NCBI RefSeq assembly: GCF_040115645.1
Contig: NC_089547.1
Coordinates: forward strand, 1,240,001 to 1,304,000
Direction of reading: 5' to 3'
Length of the DNA: 64,000 nt
DNA from: Euwallacea fornicatus
Taxonomy: Eukaryota; Arthropoda; Insecta; Coleoptera; Curculionidae
This document shows, piece by piece, positions 1-12,148 of this stretch (position 1 is the stretch's first letter; every line of letters begins with the position of its first letter). Below the pieces are notes generated by a model, which saw only the letters and a program-made list of their open reading frames with translations, was not told the origin of the DNA and did not search any database. Both the position numbers and the translations under genes were made by a program.

Positions 1-1636
1 ATGTTGGTGATGGTGTTGTGTGAAAATTACTGATGGGATGCATTATGGAAGACAAGAATATCTCAAAACGAGGAGAGCTGGCACAATGGAGGGTAGCAAC
101 CCACATTTTGGCTGTTATCAAACACATTTTGAAATAAGTATGTAGGAGAAACAAATGTTGGAATAACGGGAAAAAGTAACGGGAATTATAGAAGTTTCCT
201 CTACTAGCCATATGTCCTTTATACTCGATATTGACAATAAGCATTTTTGACTATATTTGTCATCCTCAAACAATGAATTGGGATAAAATAAAACGCTGAT
301 AAACAACAAATGATTCTTCTCTGAGAATTATAAAGAAAGATACCGATTAATCAATTTTTATAAATTTCGCAAAATGTATTTGCGTATATTCACAAAATGT
401 CTAAATCTGTTTTTGTCGACTACGTGTGATCAACCGCCCACTGTCCTTCGCTGGAATGTACAGGGCTACGAACGCGAGATGAAAGAGATGGACCGCTAAT
501 GAGGGTTGCAATGCGAAAGAGCAAGACAGGGAGAGAGGGAGAGAGAGAGAGAGAGAGAGAAACAGAGGCCTCCCTGGCCCTAGGATATGTATATGAGACT
601 GATTGGGGAGCTGTTGGGGAGTTCGAGACGTATGTGTGTATATGTGTGTGTAGGGGATGAATTAGAATTTTTTGGGGGTTCGAAGTGGAGCAAAGGAGTT
701 GATACTTTAAAGCGGAAACGTTTAATTGTCCCCATTTCTCTCCCCATTTGCGGAGACAAAGAAAGTTTTTCCCTGCTTTTAATCAAGGAGAATCATCAAC
801 GGGAATGAGGGGAATTAGTCACATGTGCGCTGATGAGATTACTGCCTTCTTGCCCTTATTCTGTCCCACATACATAATAACAGAAAAATATTTGCCTTTT
901 AAAAAGCCGTTCCCATGCATATCCCATTGATGGGACATCTTTGGTCATTGTGTAAGCTTTGTGAAACGAATTTAGAGGAAATCGCAAATTATCCCTGAAA
1001 ACCCTCAGAATTAATCCGGCTGGTAAATTGGAACTTCGACGTGAAAGAATCGGTCATATGTAGTTAAATTTGCACCCCTATATGAAGAATGCACCATTTG
1101 GACACCTGAGGATGGCTTTGGCTTCGTTTACACTGGAGGTCCATGTAGGATGACTTGTAGAACTCCACAGTAAGGGGACTGCAAATAGTATTTTCTATAT
1201 AGTTCAGGTTAGTTTTTTGGGTTGGATGCGCCTAGAAAGTGCCCACGATCTTTTCAAGGCGTTTTTTCTTAGTTTTGTAAGCTGATCGGGTAAGGTAATA
1301 TTGCGGGTCGGCTTGCAAAAAATGTATTGCGAATGCTGAAGTAATATACAATTTTCACAACACTGCACCATCGGGTCGCAGATCCAATTTTGAAGAAAAA
1401 GAAGCCAAGTGACAAGTTTTGATTTCTCTCTATTTCTAAGAAGAGTTCTAATTTTGAGATATTCAAGAGGGAGTTTTTTTTTCGGTTTTGAATTATATAC
1501 TTCAGTTAGCCAACAGAACATAAATACAGGTTATCTCTAAAAGTTCTGTACAAAATTCTATTACAGATTTTTAAGGCGCAAACATGAGGAATTTTCCCAA
1601 TTTACGTTTGTCTAAAAAGGAACCGTTTTTAAAATA
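1..1636. other. Non-coding stretch, no gene seen
   Basis: No recognisable exon or RNA gene is seen. The stretch holds a GA microsatellite near 531-561, a short TG-rich run near 630-655, and one copy of the GTTCAGGTTAG motif near 1203-1213 that recurs in the decamer arrays at 6.5-6.9 kb. The open frame on the minus strand at 1204-1521 has no motif I recognise and an unremarkable composition, so I treat it as chance. Confidence 0.6.
531..561. repeat. (GA)n microsatellite
   Basis: A run of alternating G and A, with ten uninterrupted GA dinucleotides from 541 to 560 and an imperfect lead-in. It is a purine-only tract on the plus strand. Confidence 0.95.
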
Positions 1637-2370
1637 CAGGAGGTCGAAGTGAAAATGAAAAAAAAATTTATTACTTCATTTGTGATAATGTCGGGGAATT
1701 TTTAGGGACGAGAAATCAGAACTCATTTACATTTTCAATGCACATTGTAGAGGACGCTGTTAGCACTAGGTTCACTTTAAAGCAGCAGACATTTTTTATC
1801 ACACGGTATAAAATGTATTTACGTCTAAAGCGTTTTAGTTAGTTACAAGTTCCCAAGCTCGCTACATGTCTCGAAAAATAACTTTAAAGTACATATTTAT
1901 TCGTACAGTTGAAAAAAAAATCAAAATATTCAGTGAATTTTCAATTTTTATTATTTTTTAAATTATGTTTTAATTTGACCATATCAATTTTTTATTATAT
2001 ATTTTACTGTACTGTACGAATGTACTTTAAAGTTATTTTTCATGATACGCAGCGAACTTCAAACTTCAAGTATTTCAAGATTGAACGCCCGTAAGGATGT
2101 GTACCAAGATATTTTTTTTTCATAAAATTTAGAGGAAAACACAAATTTAGTCATAAATAAATTTTATACCGGATGTTAAAAAAGTTATGCCCCTTAAACA
2201 GAGTTCAACTGGCGCTGACGGCACTCTTTAAAATGTGCATCGAGAATGTGAACGGATTCTGATTTCTCGCTCCTAAAAACTCTACGATGCGCCATTTTGT
2301 TTAGACAGTACCATTACAATCGGAGTAATAAATGTTTTTCCCTTTTTTTAATTTTCACTTTGTCGTCTTG
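1637..2370. mobile_element. Fold-back element with arms of over 200 bp
   Basis: The left arm (about 1637-1910) and right arm (about 2008-2370) are reverse complements over most of their length. Clear paired anchors are the segments around GAGAAATCAGAA (left near 1710, right near 2260), GGTATAAAATTTATTT-like sequence (left near 1806, right near 2160), and ATAACTTTAAAGTACAT (left near 1879, right near 2025). The outermost matched parts are CAGGAGGTCGAAGTGAAAAT on the left and CAAGACGACAAAGTGAAAAT read from the right. A TA precedes the left end; the right flank is decayed. The central loop of about 100 bp is very AT-rich and contains no recognisable transposase. It is most likely a non-autonomous mariner/Tc1-type fold-back, but the family is inferred from the other elements in the window. 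Confidence 0.85.
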
Positions 2371-2603
2371 TTTTTTTAAACCCTTCACTTTCGGACTAAG
2401 GTGAACTGAGTTAAATCGTCCTGTTTCTCCTCAGAAATCTGTGGAAGAATTTTGCACAGGCCATTTAGCCACACCCTCTACAACCACAAAAACACGATAA
2501 TGATAGCTAATAATCAAACCGCAATGGAGTGGCTATAACGTTTTCGACTTAGAAAAAAATTGCCACATATGTTCGGGAAGTTTTGCGTTTAGATAGCAAC
2601 TGC

Positions 2604-2628
2604 GTGCGGTAAAACAATTTTACCGCAC
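2604..2628. repeat. Perfect 11-bp hairpin
   Basis: GTGCGGTAAAA is followed by a 3-base loop CAA and its exact reverse complement TTTTACCGCAC. It could be a chance cruciform, the centre of an old inverted repeat, or a structured RNA stem; nothing nearby decides this. Confidence 0.8.
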
Positions 2629-5600
2629 TTTCAAAGCAAAAACATGTTTCTGATAAACATTGGTTTACATGCAAAATTTGTTTTTAAGTTTCCTCAGTGA
2701 GACTAACCCCCCAAGTAAACCCACTCAGTCACACACACATGCACCCCACAGTGCAAATGACAACATACAACATTTCAACCCAGCTATCGCTTTCAAACAA
2801 ATACCGTTCCGGACAAAACTCACTTGGACAACTTTGGTTACATGCAACCATACGAACTGGAGCAGGTCGATAGCTCGGGAAATGATTCCCAAAACTGAAC
2901 TGGACTACACTAACATGGTAGTGTGATAGACGTACGAGGCTACCTAATGTCCAAATGGGACTGATTTCGGTCAGGTAGACGGGATAAACAAAAGACTGTC
3001 GTGACTGTGGGAAAAATTGTCACCCATGGGATGATGATTATTGGAAAGGTCATTAACGGACGTTTGCGAGAGCCCTTTGTGAATATGATTTCTGGACGAT
3101 AATGAATAAGGCTGGTGATTAATGGAGGTAAGTTTTTGGACATTTTGAGGGATCCGTTGGTAATGCTTTATGAGAGATTTCTCATAAACTGTGTACAAAC
3201 GAGTGCTCAAAGAACAAGAGAACCAGTAATTCCGGTTCATCCCTATTGTTTTCAGCGACTCTGGCCACACTCGGGCATATATGTATATGAATATTCGGGC
3301 ATGAATATGACTATTCAGGTTTTTTTGTTCTAGCCTCCCCTTGAGGCGATTTTTACTTTTAATCGTTTGTTGTAACGGATTCACCCCTAGTTAGAGACCA
3401 TAATTAAGCTGTAGCCCTTTTGGGAAGTTTGTCCTCTAGCAAAGGGCATTTGTCTAACGGACTTTGCCAGTTTTTATGAAGCGTTGACGCAATGGGCGAC
3501 TAATTAAAAGCGATGGACTCATTAGGATTTTTGGGCTAATGCCAAATTGCCTATTTACCGCAAACCGAGATTAATATTTGTATTTTTGCTTGGTGATGCT
3601 ATAAAATATAGTGCAGGAGGTTTTTTGGCAGCTTGAGACAATTCCGCGTATTTACGTTCCTTTCCGAAAAATGACCGGGTACGACTTGTGGTCATTATGC
3701 ATCGGGTATTGTGTGTCATTAACAACGCAACTTTCTTAGATTATTATTCATTTCAATTCGGAGTTTTTCTATTTATATTTATGCCTCGAAGCTCGAAAAC
3801 ATTTTCCGGGGATTTATTATTAAAACTCCGCATTAAAATGCTCAGACCTATTTTTTCTTTGCCAAGAATTAATTTATGCATCTCCTGATAACTTTTTTTT
3901 TATTTTTAGGTTTATTTCAACGATGTCTTTTGTCGTAAAAGTTTCCGCCAAAAAGGTAAATGCTTCTCAATTTTGCGAAAAACTAAATTTTCCTCTACCC
4001 TTTGGACTCTTCTAGTTATAGTATACAAATTTGAACGTTATAAATCTTTGAAAGGTGGACTAACTTGTGCACTTAAACTTTCATAAAATGTGCCAAGAAA
4101 GAGTTATAGAATTATTTATTGTGTGAGCTGTAGCCATTATTTCATTACAACGTCTTCATCTATTTTTGACTGAATGTGTTAAAATGCATAATTGTTGTTA
4201 TTATTTTATCGTTTAAGTATTTGGGCTAGTTCGGGTTAATAATAACGGCATTCGAGTAATATTTACCGCATTATAATTTCTCTCACCTTTCTTCCTAACA
4301 ACAAATTTTTTCCGCCACTCTATAAGAGTATAGTGACTTTATATCTACTTACAAACATGTGCCAAGGCCTATTACTCGGTACAGTGCAGCAAATGCTATC
4401 GAACGTGATATAATCTGTATTCTATCACGCTCCGTAAGTAATAAACACGAATACCTCAAGCCCCCGTAACTATATATCTCTCTCTCGAATGGGCCTAAGA
4501 AAATTTCCGTATGCATAATGGCCGCAACAGTATTTACTAGGCCTTAAATATTCAATTTCAGTACGCCTTGAATTTAAAGTTTTCCTGGCAGCAATCGCGA
4601 AACGTTAAAATATTATAAACTTTAGTTATTAATCATTTAGTGATTTAAAAGCAAATGTCTTAGAAGTTCTCTTAAAAATGAATTGGTTAAATCAGTAGCG
4701 TGGAAGTAAACCAGGTGACGAGAAAGTCCTTGGAAAATCAGGAAAAGTTCACATACTTATGGCCTGTTTATGCACTGGGATTTGGCGTTTAAAAGTAAAC
4801 AGCAGTGACCTCTTTCAACAGAATTGTTTATATGGGTTTTTTAGCTAATTTGCAAAAGATAAAGATGTTCAATTGCGGCAAAATTTAGCATTATATTCAC
4901 ATACATATAATGCGCATCATTCCCTAAGAAGAATTGCGCCACTCCCTTCGCCCGTGACGCAAACTTCTAGATGAGGGGATGATGGTCATCATTATAAGAT
5001 CGTCCACCGTTATTTTGTTGAATTTTCAAATATCATGCTGGTTTTATTGCAGAATCAGGTTCCATGTAGTGTATAACATTTAAATATTTTTTAGATATTC
5101 TCAAAGTGGCATTTTACGTGCGCTCAATTTTATAAACATTTTATGGTTATTTCAAAAGGAAAAATTACCACTTTTAAGAAACCTAAACAGCTTAAATGTA
5201 TATTTGCACCATTGTTGTGCCACATAAGGGTGAGACGAACAGTGACAATTTTTCAGCTTCACTCTATAACTTGGACACAAAGTGACTTGTAATTGGTCAC
5301 TTAACATAATTGTTGTTCATTGAAATAGGCTGATATAAAAGGGGATTCGATAAATCCAACGGTGAAACGGTTAGTGTTTTGGGAAATAGGGAGAAGAGAG
5401 GCTCAAATAAACGATTTTGAAAAACTGAAGGACAAGGAGAATAAGAAAACATTATATTATCTTTGCTTTGTATCAATATACTTTATGTAGGGTGGCTAAA
5501 TGCAGTTTTAACTTAACCGAGCAATGGTGATCATTACTATTAAATAATAATTAACCTGGATTCTCGATAATAGGAATTAGGAAAGTGGTGGTGAAAACCT

Positions 5601-6195
5601 ATAAAACTGTAAAAGGAAATTGTAACAAGAAATTGATTTTGGAGAGTTGTAGGTTCACAATATTGAAAAATATTCAGGATGTTTCATAGAAGAAAAAAAT
5701 CCGGAAGTTTTCAAAAAAGAATCATGTCAGAAAAGAGCATATAAAAGTGCTCATTCTCTACTGCTTTTTAGAGGAAGTTATTGTTACATTACTTAAAAAC
5801 TAAGAAGAATCCAAAGGTATAAGAATGTTTGATTGTTATAGCTAAATTATATTTAGTGAAGAGTAAATTTTAAAAAAATCGTAAAATACAGATAATGTTA
5901 GATACGAAAAAGTGCAGTTTAAGGTTCGCAAATTAAATTAAACGGAAGCAATATTTCTATTTTTCGAAACCATGCCATATACAGCTTCAAATTACTCGAA
6001 AGCTCAAGAAGACAGCTGTAGGAAATTGGGAAAGTGGTATTAGGAAAATATTTCATCTTACTGGAAGATGAAATTCTAGTCAACACTGATGGAGAAGTTT
6101 TTATGCGAAAGAACATGACTGTTGGAAAAGTTAGTGGCAAGTCTGCAGGAGAACATAAGCGCTGAATTAGAAATGGGAAGAGGTCCGAACAGTGA

Positions 6196-6216
6196 AAAAT
6201 AAATAAATAAATAAAA
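6196..6216. repeat. (AAAT)n microsatellite
   Basis: About four to five tandem AAAT units in an A-rich context. Confidence 0.85.
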
Positions 6217-6497
6217 CTAAAGAGAAACATGTAAAACTAAAATTATAAATTATTGTTAAAATTAAAATTTTTCCAATGTTGACTGGTAATTTACCGGACA
6301 CATCTGTGGTATTTTTTTCGTAGGGCCTTGACGCCCCCATTTTGGTAATCTAATATGATCATTTTCTCTATGACTTGCTTGGAAACTTTTTATCATTAAT
6401 CTTCATCTTGCGCTGGTCCTAGTCTCCTCTGGATGTCGAATTTTTCAGGCATCACTAACAAGCTTTTAGCGTCTCAGAGGCGTGAGGAAAAATTGTG

Positions 6498-6636
6498 GGT
6501 TAGTTCAAGTTAGTTCCGGCTTATTCAGGTTGGTTCCAAGTTAGTTGAGGACTTAATTGGGGTTAGTTCAGTTTAATCGAGCCTACTTCCGGTTGTGGCT
6601 CAGTATAGTTCAGGTTAGTTCAGGATAGTTCAGTTT
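6498..6636. repeat. GGTTAGTTCM decamer array, left part
   Basis: This is a degenerate tandem array with period 10. Units read GGTTAGTTCA, AGTTAGTTCC, GGCTTATTCA, GGTTGGTTCC and so on. The same decamer continues at 6816-6946 on the other side of a poly-A-tailed insertion, so the two parts were probably one array. The unit can be read as TTAGT plus TCAGG, close to insect telomere pentamers, but it is not a canonical telomere repeat. Confidence 0.85.
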
Positions 6637-6815
6637 GGGAAGATCACCCTCTTCCCTCTGAAGTGATGGCTAGCAGCGGTGCTGAGGGGATCAAGGGTGA
6701 AGAGGGGAAGTTTTTAGTGGGTAGGTGCTCCCATCAGAGGTGAATTCCACATAACCTGGTCGCCCGACCAACAGACTGGGTACCTATGAAGGTTTTCCTC
6801 CTCTACAAAAAAAAA
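6637..6815 (+). mobile_element. Retroposon tail (LINE 3' end or SINE) with poly-A
   Basis: This GC-richer 179-bp insert ends in nine A residues (6807-6815) and interrupts the decamer array. It is flanked by GGATAGTTCAGTTT (6623-6636) and GGATAGTTCAATTT (6816-6829), which match at 13 of 14 positions and look like a target-site duplication. The flank is itself repetitive, so the duplication could partly be coincidence. The body includes GTTTTTAGTGGGTAGG and GAATTCCACATAACC, a layout shared with the minus-strand tail at 36978-37200. This 3' end resembles those of R1-clade non-LTR retrotransposons as I remember them. No reverse-transcriptase sequence is present, so it is either a 5'-truncated LINE or a SINE. 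Confidence 0.65.
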
Positions 6816-6946
6816 GGATAGTTCAATTTAGTTGAGGTTGGGTCCGATTAGCTCAGTTTAGTTGCGGTTAGTTTCGGTTAGTTCAGGTTAGTCGGGGTTA
6901 GGTCCGGTTAGTTCAGGTTAGTTCCGGTTAGTTTTCTAAACTAAGT
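6816..6946. repeat. GGTTAGTTCM decamer array, right part
   Basis: About ten consecutive units keep an exact 10-bp register from about 6841 to 6940, nearly all ending in GTTA, with variants such as GTTCAGGTTA, GTTTCGGTTA and GGTCCGGTTA. The regular spacing without indels shows a true tandem array rather than scattered motifs. A degraded relative lies at 43920-44890. Confidence 0.9.
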
Positions 6947-8008
6947 CTTCAGACAATGCCGCGCATTAGGACCAAGAACAAAGCAGGTGCACCTATAACT
7001 TTTACATCCGAGTAGGTTTGTAATGTTACTCAACTGAGGCGTATGTGAACTGTAATTTTTATGTTTGCGGCTATATTTAGTAAAATATGAAGGCTCCGAT
7101 CCGTCAATACTAATTGCGCATAACCCTACAGCGTCGGGGCAGCTAAAAGCGCGATTTCGAAACTCACGAACGACCGAACGATAATTACCGGCTCTAATTA
7201 TCGAGTGTGGGCTGTGTAATTACGCCTTGCGTGCCTGTCCGGCGATTAAAACATAAATTCTAAAAAAGAACAAAAATGGGAATTAAAATAGCCCCCAGTT
7301 GAGTTTATATCGATATATGGATTTTTTCTTTTTTATTCCCCTGGAAGTAGCCCCGGCCCTGCACTGAAAACACACAGTCGTTAGCACTTCTTCTTAACCT
7401 TAGAAAATGGGCCTGCCCGTCCATCTGTAATAGCCAAACACCTGGGCTGATTTGCATCATAATGGGTGCTGCAGGCTTAAATCAGTTGAGATCGGGGTCC
7501 GTTTTGTTTTGTCCCTTGCTTATTTGCTTGACCACTGGCCTTGGGTGCGTGTAATTACTCGTGCAGGGGTTTTGATGACAATTATGCGAATTGCGAATCG
7601 CACAGAGGGCCAATTTACATAAAAAAGGAATAAAATTAATGCAGCAATCTAATGCGGGTTTTTTGTTACGTGCAGAGTTAATGGAGGGCAGTGATTGGTC
7701 GCCCATGAGCGTTCAATATATTAATTGCCATTAGAGCTCGCTGGTCCCTCTATAGCAACCTTCCATTTGCAAATTATTAATATTACGAAGTATTGACTAA
7801 ACTTTGCCTGATGGTTATTAAACGACGATTAAAAGCAAATGCAGTTTTGTAATTTTTACGAAAAGGGGAAGACTAATTTTTAATATTTGCCGGGAACATG
7901 CGAAAGTCCCATTACAAATTTAAAAACTGTAACTAACCACGAAGAATGTAGGCTGGTACCTATTCGTTTGCGAAGACAATCGGCACAAATATTTCCTTTC
8001 GTTTATTT

Positions 8009-8019
8009 CAGTGGCGTAG
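8009..8019 (+). repeat. Dispersed CAGTGGCGTAG motif
   Basis: Exact copy of an 11-mer that recurs exactly at 12950 and 22784 and with one or two changes near 4693, 10538 (minus), 10629, 10735, 12676, 22495, 53706 and 60190. Such sequence is common at the ends of some DNA transposons (hAT-like) and in insect interspersed repeats. No matching opposite end or 8-bp target duplication is visible here. Confidence 0.55.
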
Positions 8020-8573
8020 TCGCCCCCATCTTTGGGCCATTCTTGACACGGATTTGCCCACTCCGAACCATCAGCTTAAATCCTGATTCGCTCATTTGGT
8101 AAATTCGTCATTGTCCCAAATAGTTTGCGATGTATCAGGCTTTTGTGAAAGTTATTTGCAAACAAACCAACCTGCCATAAAAATGAGGATGAGCGGGAAT
8201 CTAAAGTTGAGATTTGAGGGTGACTTAAGAGGGTTCACTAAAGCACGAAAAAGTCTAAATGCATGAGAGTACGTCTTAGTTTGACTAAAGTTAGAAGACT
8301 TTCGACAAATTATCCCGAAACTATCATTTATCAAATTATCATCGACGATCTGTCTATCCAAAAATAACTCAGTCGTTCAAAATCATTAAAATGTGTGCCG
8401 GTGGCGCGTCTCAAATGAACATTCTGAGGTTTTCTAACTTTCACCTGAACTAACCCGAATTCATTTTATTATATAGCGTGTTTTTCTCAATCCGGAGACG
8501 TTCGTTATGATCGCGAATAAACCGAACGAAAAAACTCCAATCTCTTTTTTAACAAATAAAATTCCTTAAAAAT

Positions 8574-8605
8574 GATCTTCGACGTTTCGGACGTGTGGTC
8601 ACCTC
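8574..8605 (-). repeat. Hammerhead-like relic
   Basis: On the minus strand the sequence reads CTGAGGAGGTGACC, then a short spacer, then GTCCGAAACGTCGAAG. It resembles the CTGATGA...GAAAC layout seen better at 22978-23016, but the first box is mutated (CTGAGGA). It is probably a decayed copy of a dispersed retroelement end. Confidence 0.35.
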
Positions 8606-9276
8606 CTCAGCTTCTTTATTACACATATGTGAATAGTCTGCAAAATGGATCAATCCGTTCTAATCGTAAGAAAAATGATGTGTTTTGCTCGGCAAAAGCT
8701 CAAGTTTACTGCCTTAATTTGCTCCATAACGGCGTCTTGGACTCGGCTACGAACTTAGCTGCGGCGTTAAATTCGCTGCTTTTTGGCCTTGTGAAACAAA
8801 TAACTATTTAAGCTCTTTTCAATTTGGTCAAACTCGAACAGTTTTAATATCAATATTTTACATCGTACAACGGGATTACCTTTAACTGCTGTGTAATTTT
8901 GGACAATTAGCTGAAATTTTAGTTTTTGTTTCACAAAAGTCGCATTTTTAAATAATTTAAAAGCATATTAGAATAACATAATTATGCTTCAACCAAACTC
9001 TTGGCTAATGTTCCCAATTCCGACATTGCAATGAGCTATTTTACCCGTCAAATTTATACAAAGTATCTTAGGAGCTCAACCAAGAGGATAGTCATCATAA
9101 AAGATATGCGGTCGGTTAAATTTGGGTAAAGTTATTTGAAATTCAAGAGTATGCCCTTTCAAAATTCGAAAAAATTTGTTTACGAAATGCCTTTCTTAGG
9201 TGAAGAAAAAAGAGATCCAGAAAGATACCATCCAGTGCAAAATTGTTTTCTTTTCCTTTGTTGGGGTAGATAACAT

Positions 9277-9513
9277 TTGCTTCAACGACTTAAACAAAGT
9301 TTGGTTCCAACACACATTCTCTCCCACATAACGCTGGAAGAGAAGCCGATTATTTGTCTGAAATATTTCCCAGTAGAATCGTTTCAAACAATAGAAATAT
9401 GTATGCGTTGGCCGGCATGTCCACCAGATCTTTCCCCATTAGATTATCATTTATTGGAAACAATGCAAAATCTCATTTATAAATTGGTACCTGCCGACAT
9501 GAATGACTTGTGA
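9277..9513 (+). pseudogene. Mariner-like transposase fragment (C-terminal block)
   Basis: The frame contains WPACPPDLSPLDYHLLE with W at about 9409, followed by NLIYK and NDL. This matches the catalytic-core block WPxRSPDLTPLDFFLWG, with a following VYAT..DL segment, of insect mariner-like DDE transposases. The DDE residue in this block is the D of PLDY. FFLWG is replaced by YHLLE and the frame ends at TGA right after NDL, so the copy cannot make a working enzyme. No inverted-repeat ends could be matched around it. The N-terminal part upstream of about 9360 is not recognisable. The identification rests on this one motif but is specific. Confidence 0.75.
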
Positions 9514-11989
9514 AGGAGCATAAATTTAAGGATCAAAATCAGAAAAACGGGAGCTGTAAGACCAATCCAGAATTTAAAAAGACGGAAAGAGCTGTTGTAG
9601 GAAAGGGAGGGAATTCCTTTGAGTTCTTCTTATAATTTCTTTCATTTACTTGTTTTTCATTTTGCTATTTTCAAGGTACTTTTTAAAATTATTCACTAGT
9701 TTGTATGATATAAATTCGTTCTGCAGTTTTCAACAGTATTCTAATATTCCCGAAATTACGATATCACAAAGTTTCTTAGATATCAGGGGCGTAATTAACA
9801 TCAACTTCCCGTAAGCAATAACGAAATCTTCCAGCTTCCTGGGTAACAGGCTGAATGAAGACCAGGCCAGAAGAAATCGACCGCTTTCTATAATGAATTA
9901 ATTCCCATTGTCGCCGAGACAGGGTGGGAAACGGGTGGCCCCCTCGTGGCCCGACGATGTCCTTCTAATCTAAGACTTCATTAGTTACAGGAACAAGACC
10001 GATAGCGCTCTGGATAAGTGAATTAATTAAACCGCGTCCGTCCGATTTATTCCTGTGGCCGCTATTCCGGCCTTAATTCTTTTAATTCTGTCCCTGTCCG
10101 ATGCCAACCCAGCACAGGACCGGATCTGGAACTCATATATCTGGCATAAGCAAATAAGACTAACTTTCTTTCAGTGAGTAAACCTTCTCCTTTAGTAGCT
10201 CGAACTGACCTAAGAGACTGCACCCCAAAATGTCATACAATGTAGCACCATACGGGCGTTACCTTGATTTGTTTTTTCAAAGGGGAAGCATGGAAGAGCG
10301 GTATCTCACTTTAAAGGTCTCTAAGGAAAAATCAAGAGTACATGCCCCAATTTTGAATAAGATATTAACCATTAATATACGCCTCCTGAACGAGGTACTT
10401 CATTATTGCAGGCCTGTGTCCTTTAATACGCCATTAAACGTATTCCAGACTCAGCGGCCCCTGATTGCTTAATCGAAACTGAAATTAAAACTGTTAATCA
10501 AGGTCAATCATTTAAAAATTATTTGAGACTAACTAAGTACGCCACTGTCCCTGAGCCATCCACGAAAGTAGGTACTAAATTAAGCTTTTAAAGAATAATT
10601 GTGGAAACGGGTTTATGCGTAATAAAATCAGTGGTGTAGTTTCTACGTAAAGCGAACAAATCGGGACCTTGAAGAATATGATCAATAATAACTGAACAAC
10701 ATTTTTCAGATATCCGGATTTTAGAAGGTGAAATCAGTAGCGTAGTTAAAAAAAAATGGAAGTAAAAGCAGAATTGTTTTTTTCACTTTTGTAAAAAAAA
10801 TTAGTTCGAGCTTGATCCCTTAAGAGTGGACCCACTGAATTCCGGATTTTACAATAGGTATAAGACCGAAGCGAAATAACTTTCGATATGAACATAGACA
10901 CAGGAATTGCTTGTTACGAATAAACAGGACAAAATTAATCATTGCTTTACCATCTAGCAATTTGCTGAGAAAAGTTTCTGATGCATTCTAAAATTGAATA
11001 TTAGAAAACGAATAATATCCCCCCCCCCTCTCTGACTTTCCTACATAACGTGTTCATTTTTTGACCTCAAATTTAATTCCTTGTTCAGTTAACGAAATTT
11101 TTTGAACTTTTTTTTCTTGTCTGCCCAGTCTCCAATCCCTATCCGTCTGTCCGGTCCTTTCCGATTCTGAAATGCATGCTGGTCTCGTAGAATTGGTGTG
11201 TAGATTTGCATGTTTTTAAGGGCTTTCAAAGGAACACGACACACTCCGAGTTACGATTATACGGTTTCTTGATCAAATCCCTCACAAACGTACCGGAATT
11301 TAGATAGAAAATACAGGTAACACCTCAATTTTCCGTATTTAAGTTCATCCAAGTAATTTTGCGGGTCTTTACATACGAAACGTTAGAGACTAAAGTTAAA
11401 TGATTTTACTGCTTTTACGTATAAGGTTCGGGTCTTTATTATGCGAAATTACTTTGTAGCGCAATAACGTCCGAAAATGCATCAGACAACTATCAAAAGC
11501 TGAAATTTCATACATCCATCAAGTTTTTGCTGCTTCTGGACCGCATTTTCAGCAAACGGTGAGACAAAGTCAAGTAAATGCAAAAGTAAAACGAATTTGA
11601 ATGCAGTGATGTGATGACAGTCTCAGAGGGATCGAAAAATCGTATAAAATAATACAGCTGATGATGGAAGCGCAAAGTCGAAACGTCAGGTACCGATTTT
11701 AATTCGATTGTTTACTAGATGATGAAAAGTAGCGCATTTAAATGGGTCCGAATGTGGTAAAAACAACTGCAACCACCACAGGGAGTTTTCTTAACTTAGA
11801 CTAATGTCGCAAAATTGCCACCATTTAAGCGATTTTCCCACATCCCAATGGCGACCCTTGATTTTGCTACACCCTGTATATGACGTGCTCCATAAACATG
11901 TCGACAAACTTTCAGGAAATGTAGAGGTCATAAAAACAAATATTTAGATCGGATAAAGTTAGGTCAGAAATTGGGTTGTTCCCTAGATA
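9514..11989. other. Non-coding stretch
   Basis: No gene is seen. About 9960-10110 is CpG-bearing with GAATTAATTAA and looks like possible conserved regulatory DNA, but this is unproven. Three CAGTGGCGTAG-like motifs lie at 10538 (minus), 10629 and 10735. A C10 run lies at 11019-11028. A CACCCTGTATA motif near 11869 resembles the right end of a mariner-like element whose left end I could not find. Confidence 0.5.
11658..11687 (+). repeat. Hammerhead-like motif copy
   Basis: CTGATGA at 11658-11664 and GAAACGTC at 11680-11687 have the spacing of the two conserved boxes of a hammerhead core. The intervening 15 bases do not form a good stem II, so catalytic activity is unlikely. It probably belongs to the same dispersed family as the copies at 8574, 18568, 22978 and 47121. 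Confidence 0.45.
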
Positions 11990-12142
11990 CAGAGTGTTTA
12001 ATTATTTTTGAATATTTTATATATTTCAAAAACAGTTTAGGAGAAAGACACAAATTTACATGCATGTGCATGTCCTGGAGTGGGCAGAATAGTTCCACCT
12101 ACCGCATCGGCGTCCTTGTCGGAATGTTTATGAAAGACCCTG
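11990..12142. mobile_element. Possible 153-bp miniature element abutting the next one
   Basis: The segment starts CAGAGTGTTTA after TA and ends GAAAGACCCTG before TA. Read inward, the two ends agree at 8 of 11 positions (CAGAGTGTTTA against CAGGGTCTTTC). It lies 6 bp from the start of the 12149-12583 element, giving the junction CTGTATATACAG. The terminal match is short, so this is a tentative call. Confidence 0.4.
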
Positions 12143-12148
12143 TATATA

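Larger units (their letters stand above)
2371..6497. other. Long non-coding stretch
   Basis: No exon, RNA gene or intact element is recognised in about 4 kb. It holds a perfect hairpin at 2604-2628, a short AAAT microsatellite at 6196-6216, and a degenerate CAGTAGCGTGG motif near 4693 that resembles the dispersed CAGTGGCGTAG motif. Open frames here are short and lack motifs. Confidence 0.6.
6947..9276. other. Non-coding stretch with a possible conserved block
   Basis: No gene is recognised. The part near 7080-7260 is CpG-bearing and carries homeodomain-like cores (CTAATTA, GTAATTAC), which may be conserved regulatory DNA; this is inference from composition only. A CAGTGGCGTAG motif lies at 8009-8019 and a hammerhead-like relic at 8574-8605. 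The 79-codon open frame at 8572-8811 overlaps that relic and has no recognisable domain. Confidence 0.5.

Noticed and set aside
5919..6230. 103-codon minus-strand frame with a hydrophobic start
   Set aside because: The hydrophobic residues come from an AAAT-type simple repeat read in reverse; the rest shows no family resemblance.
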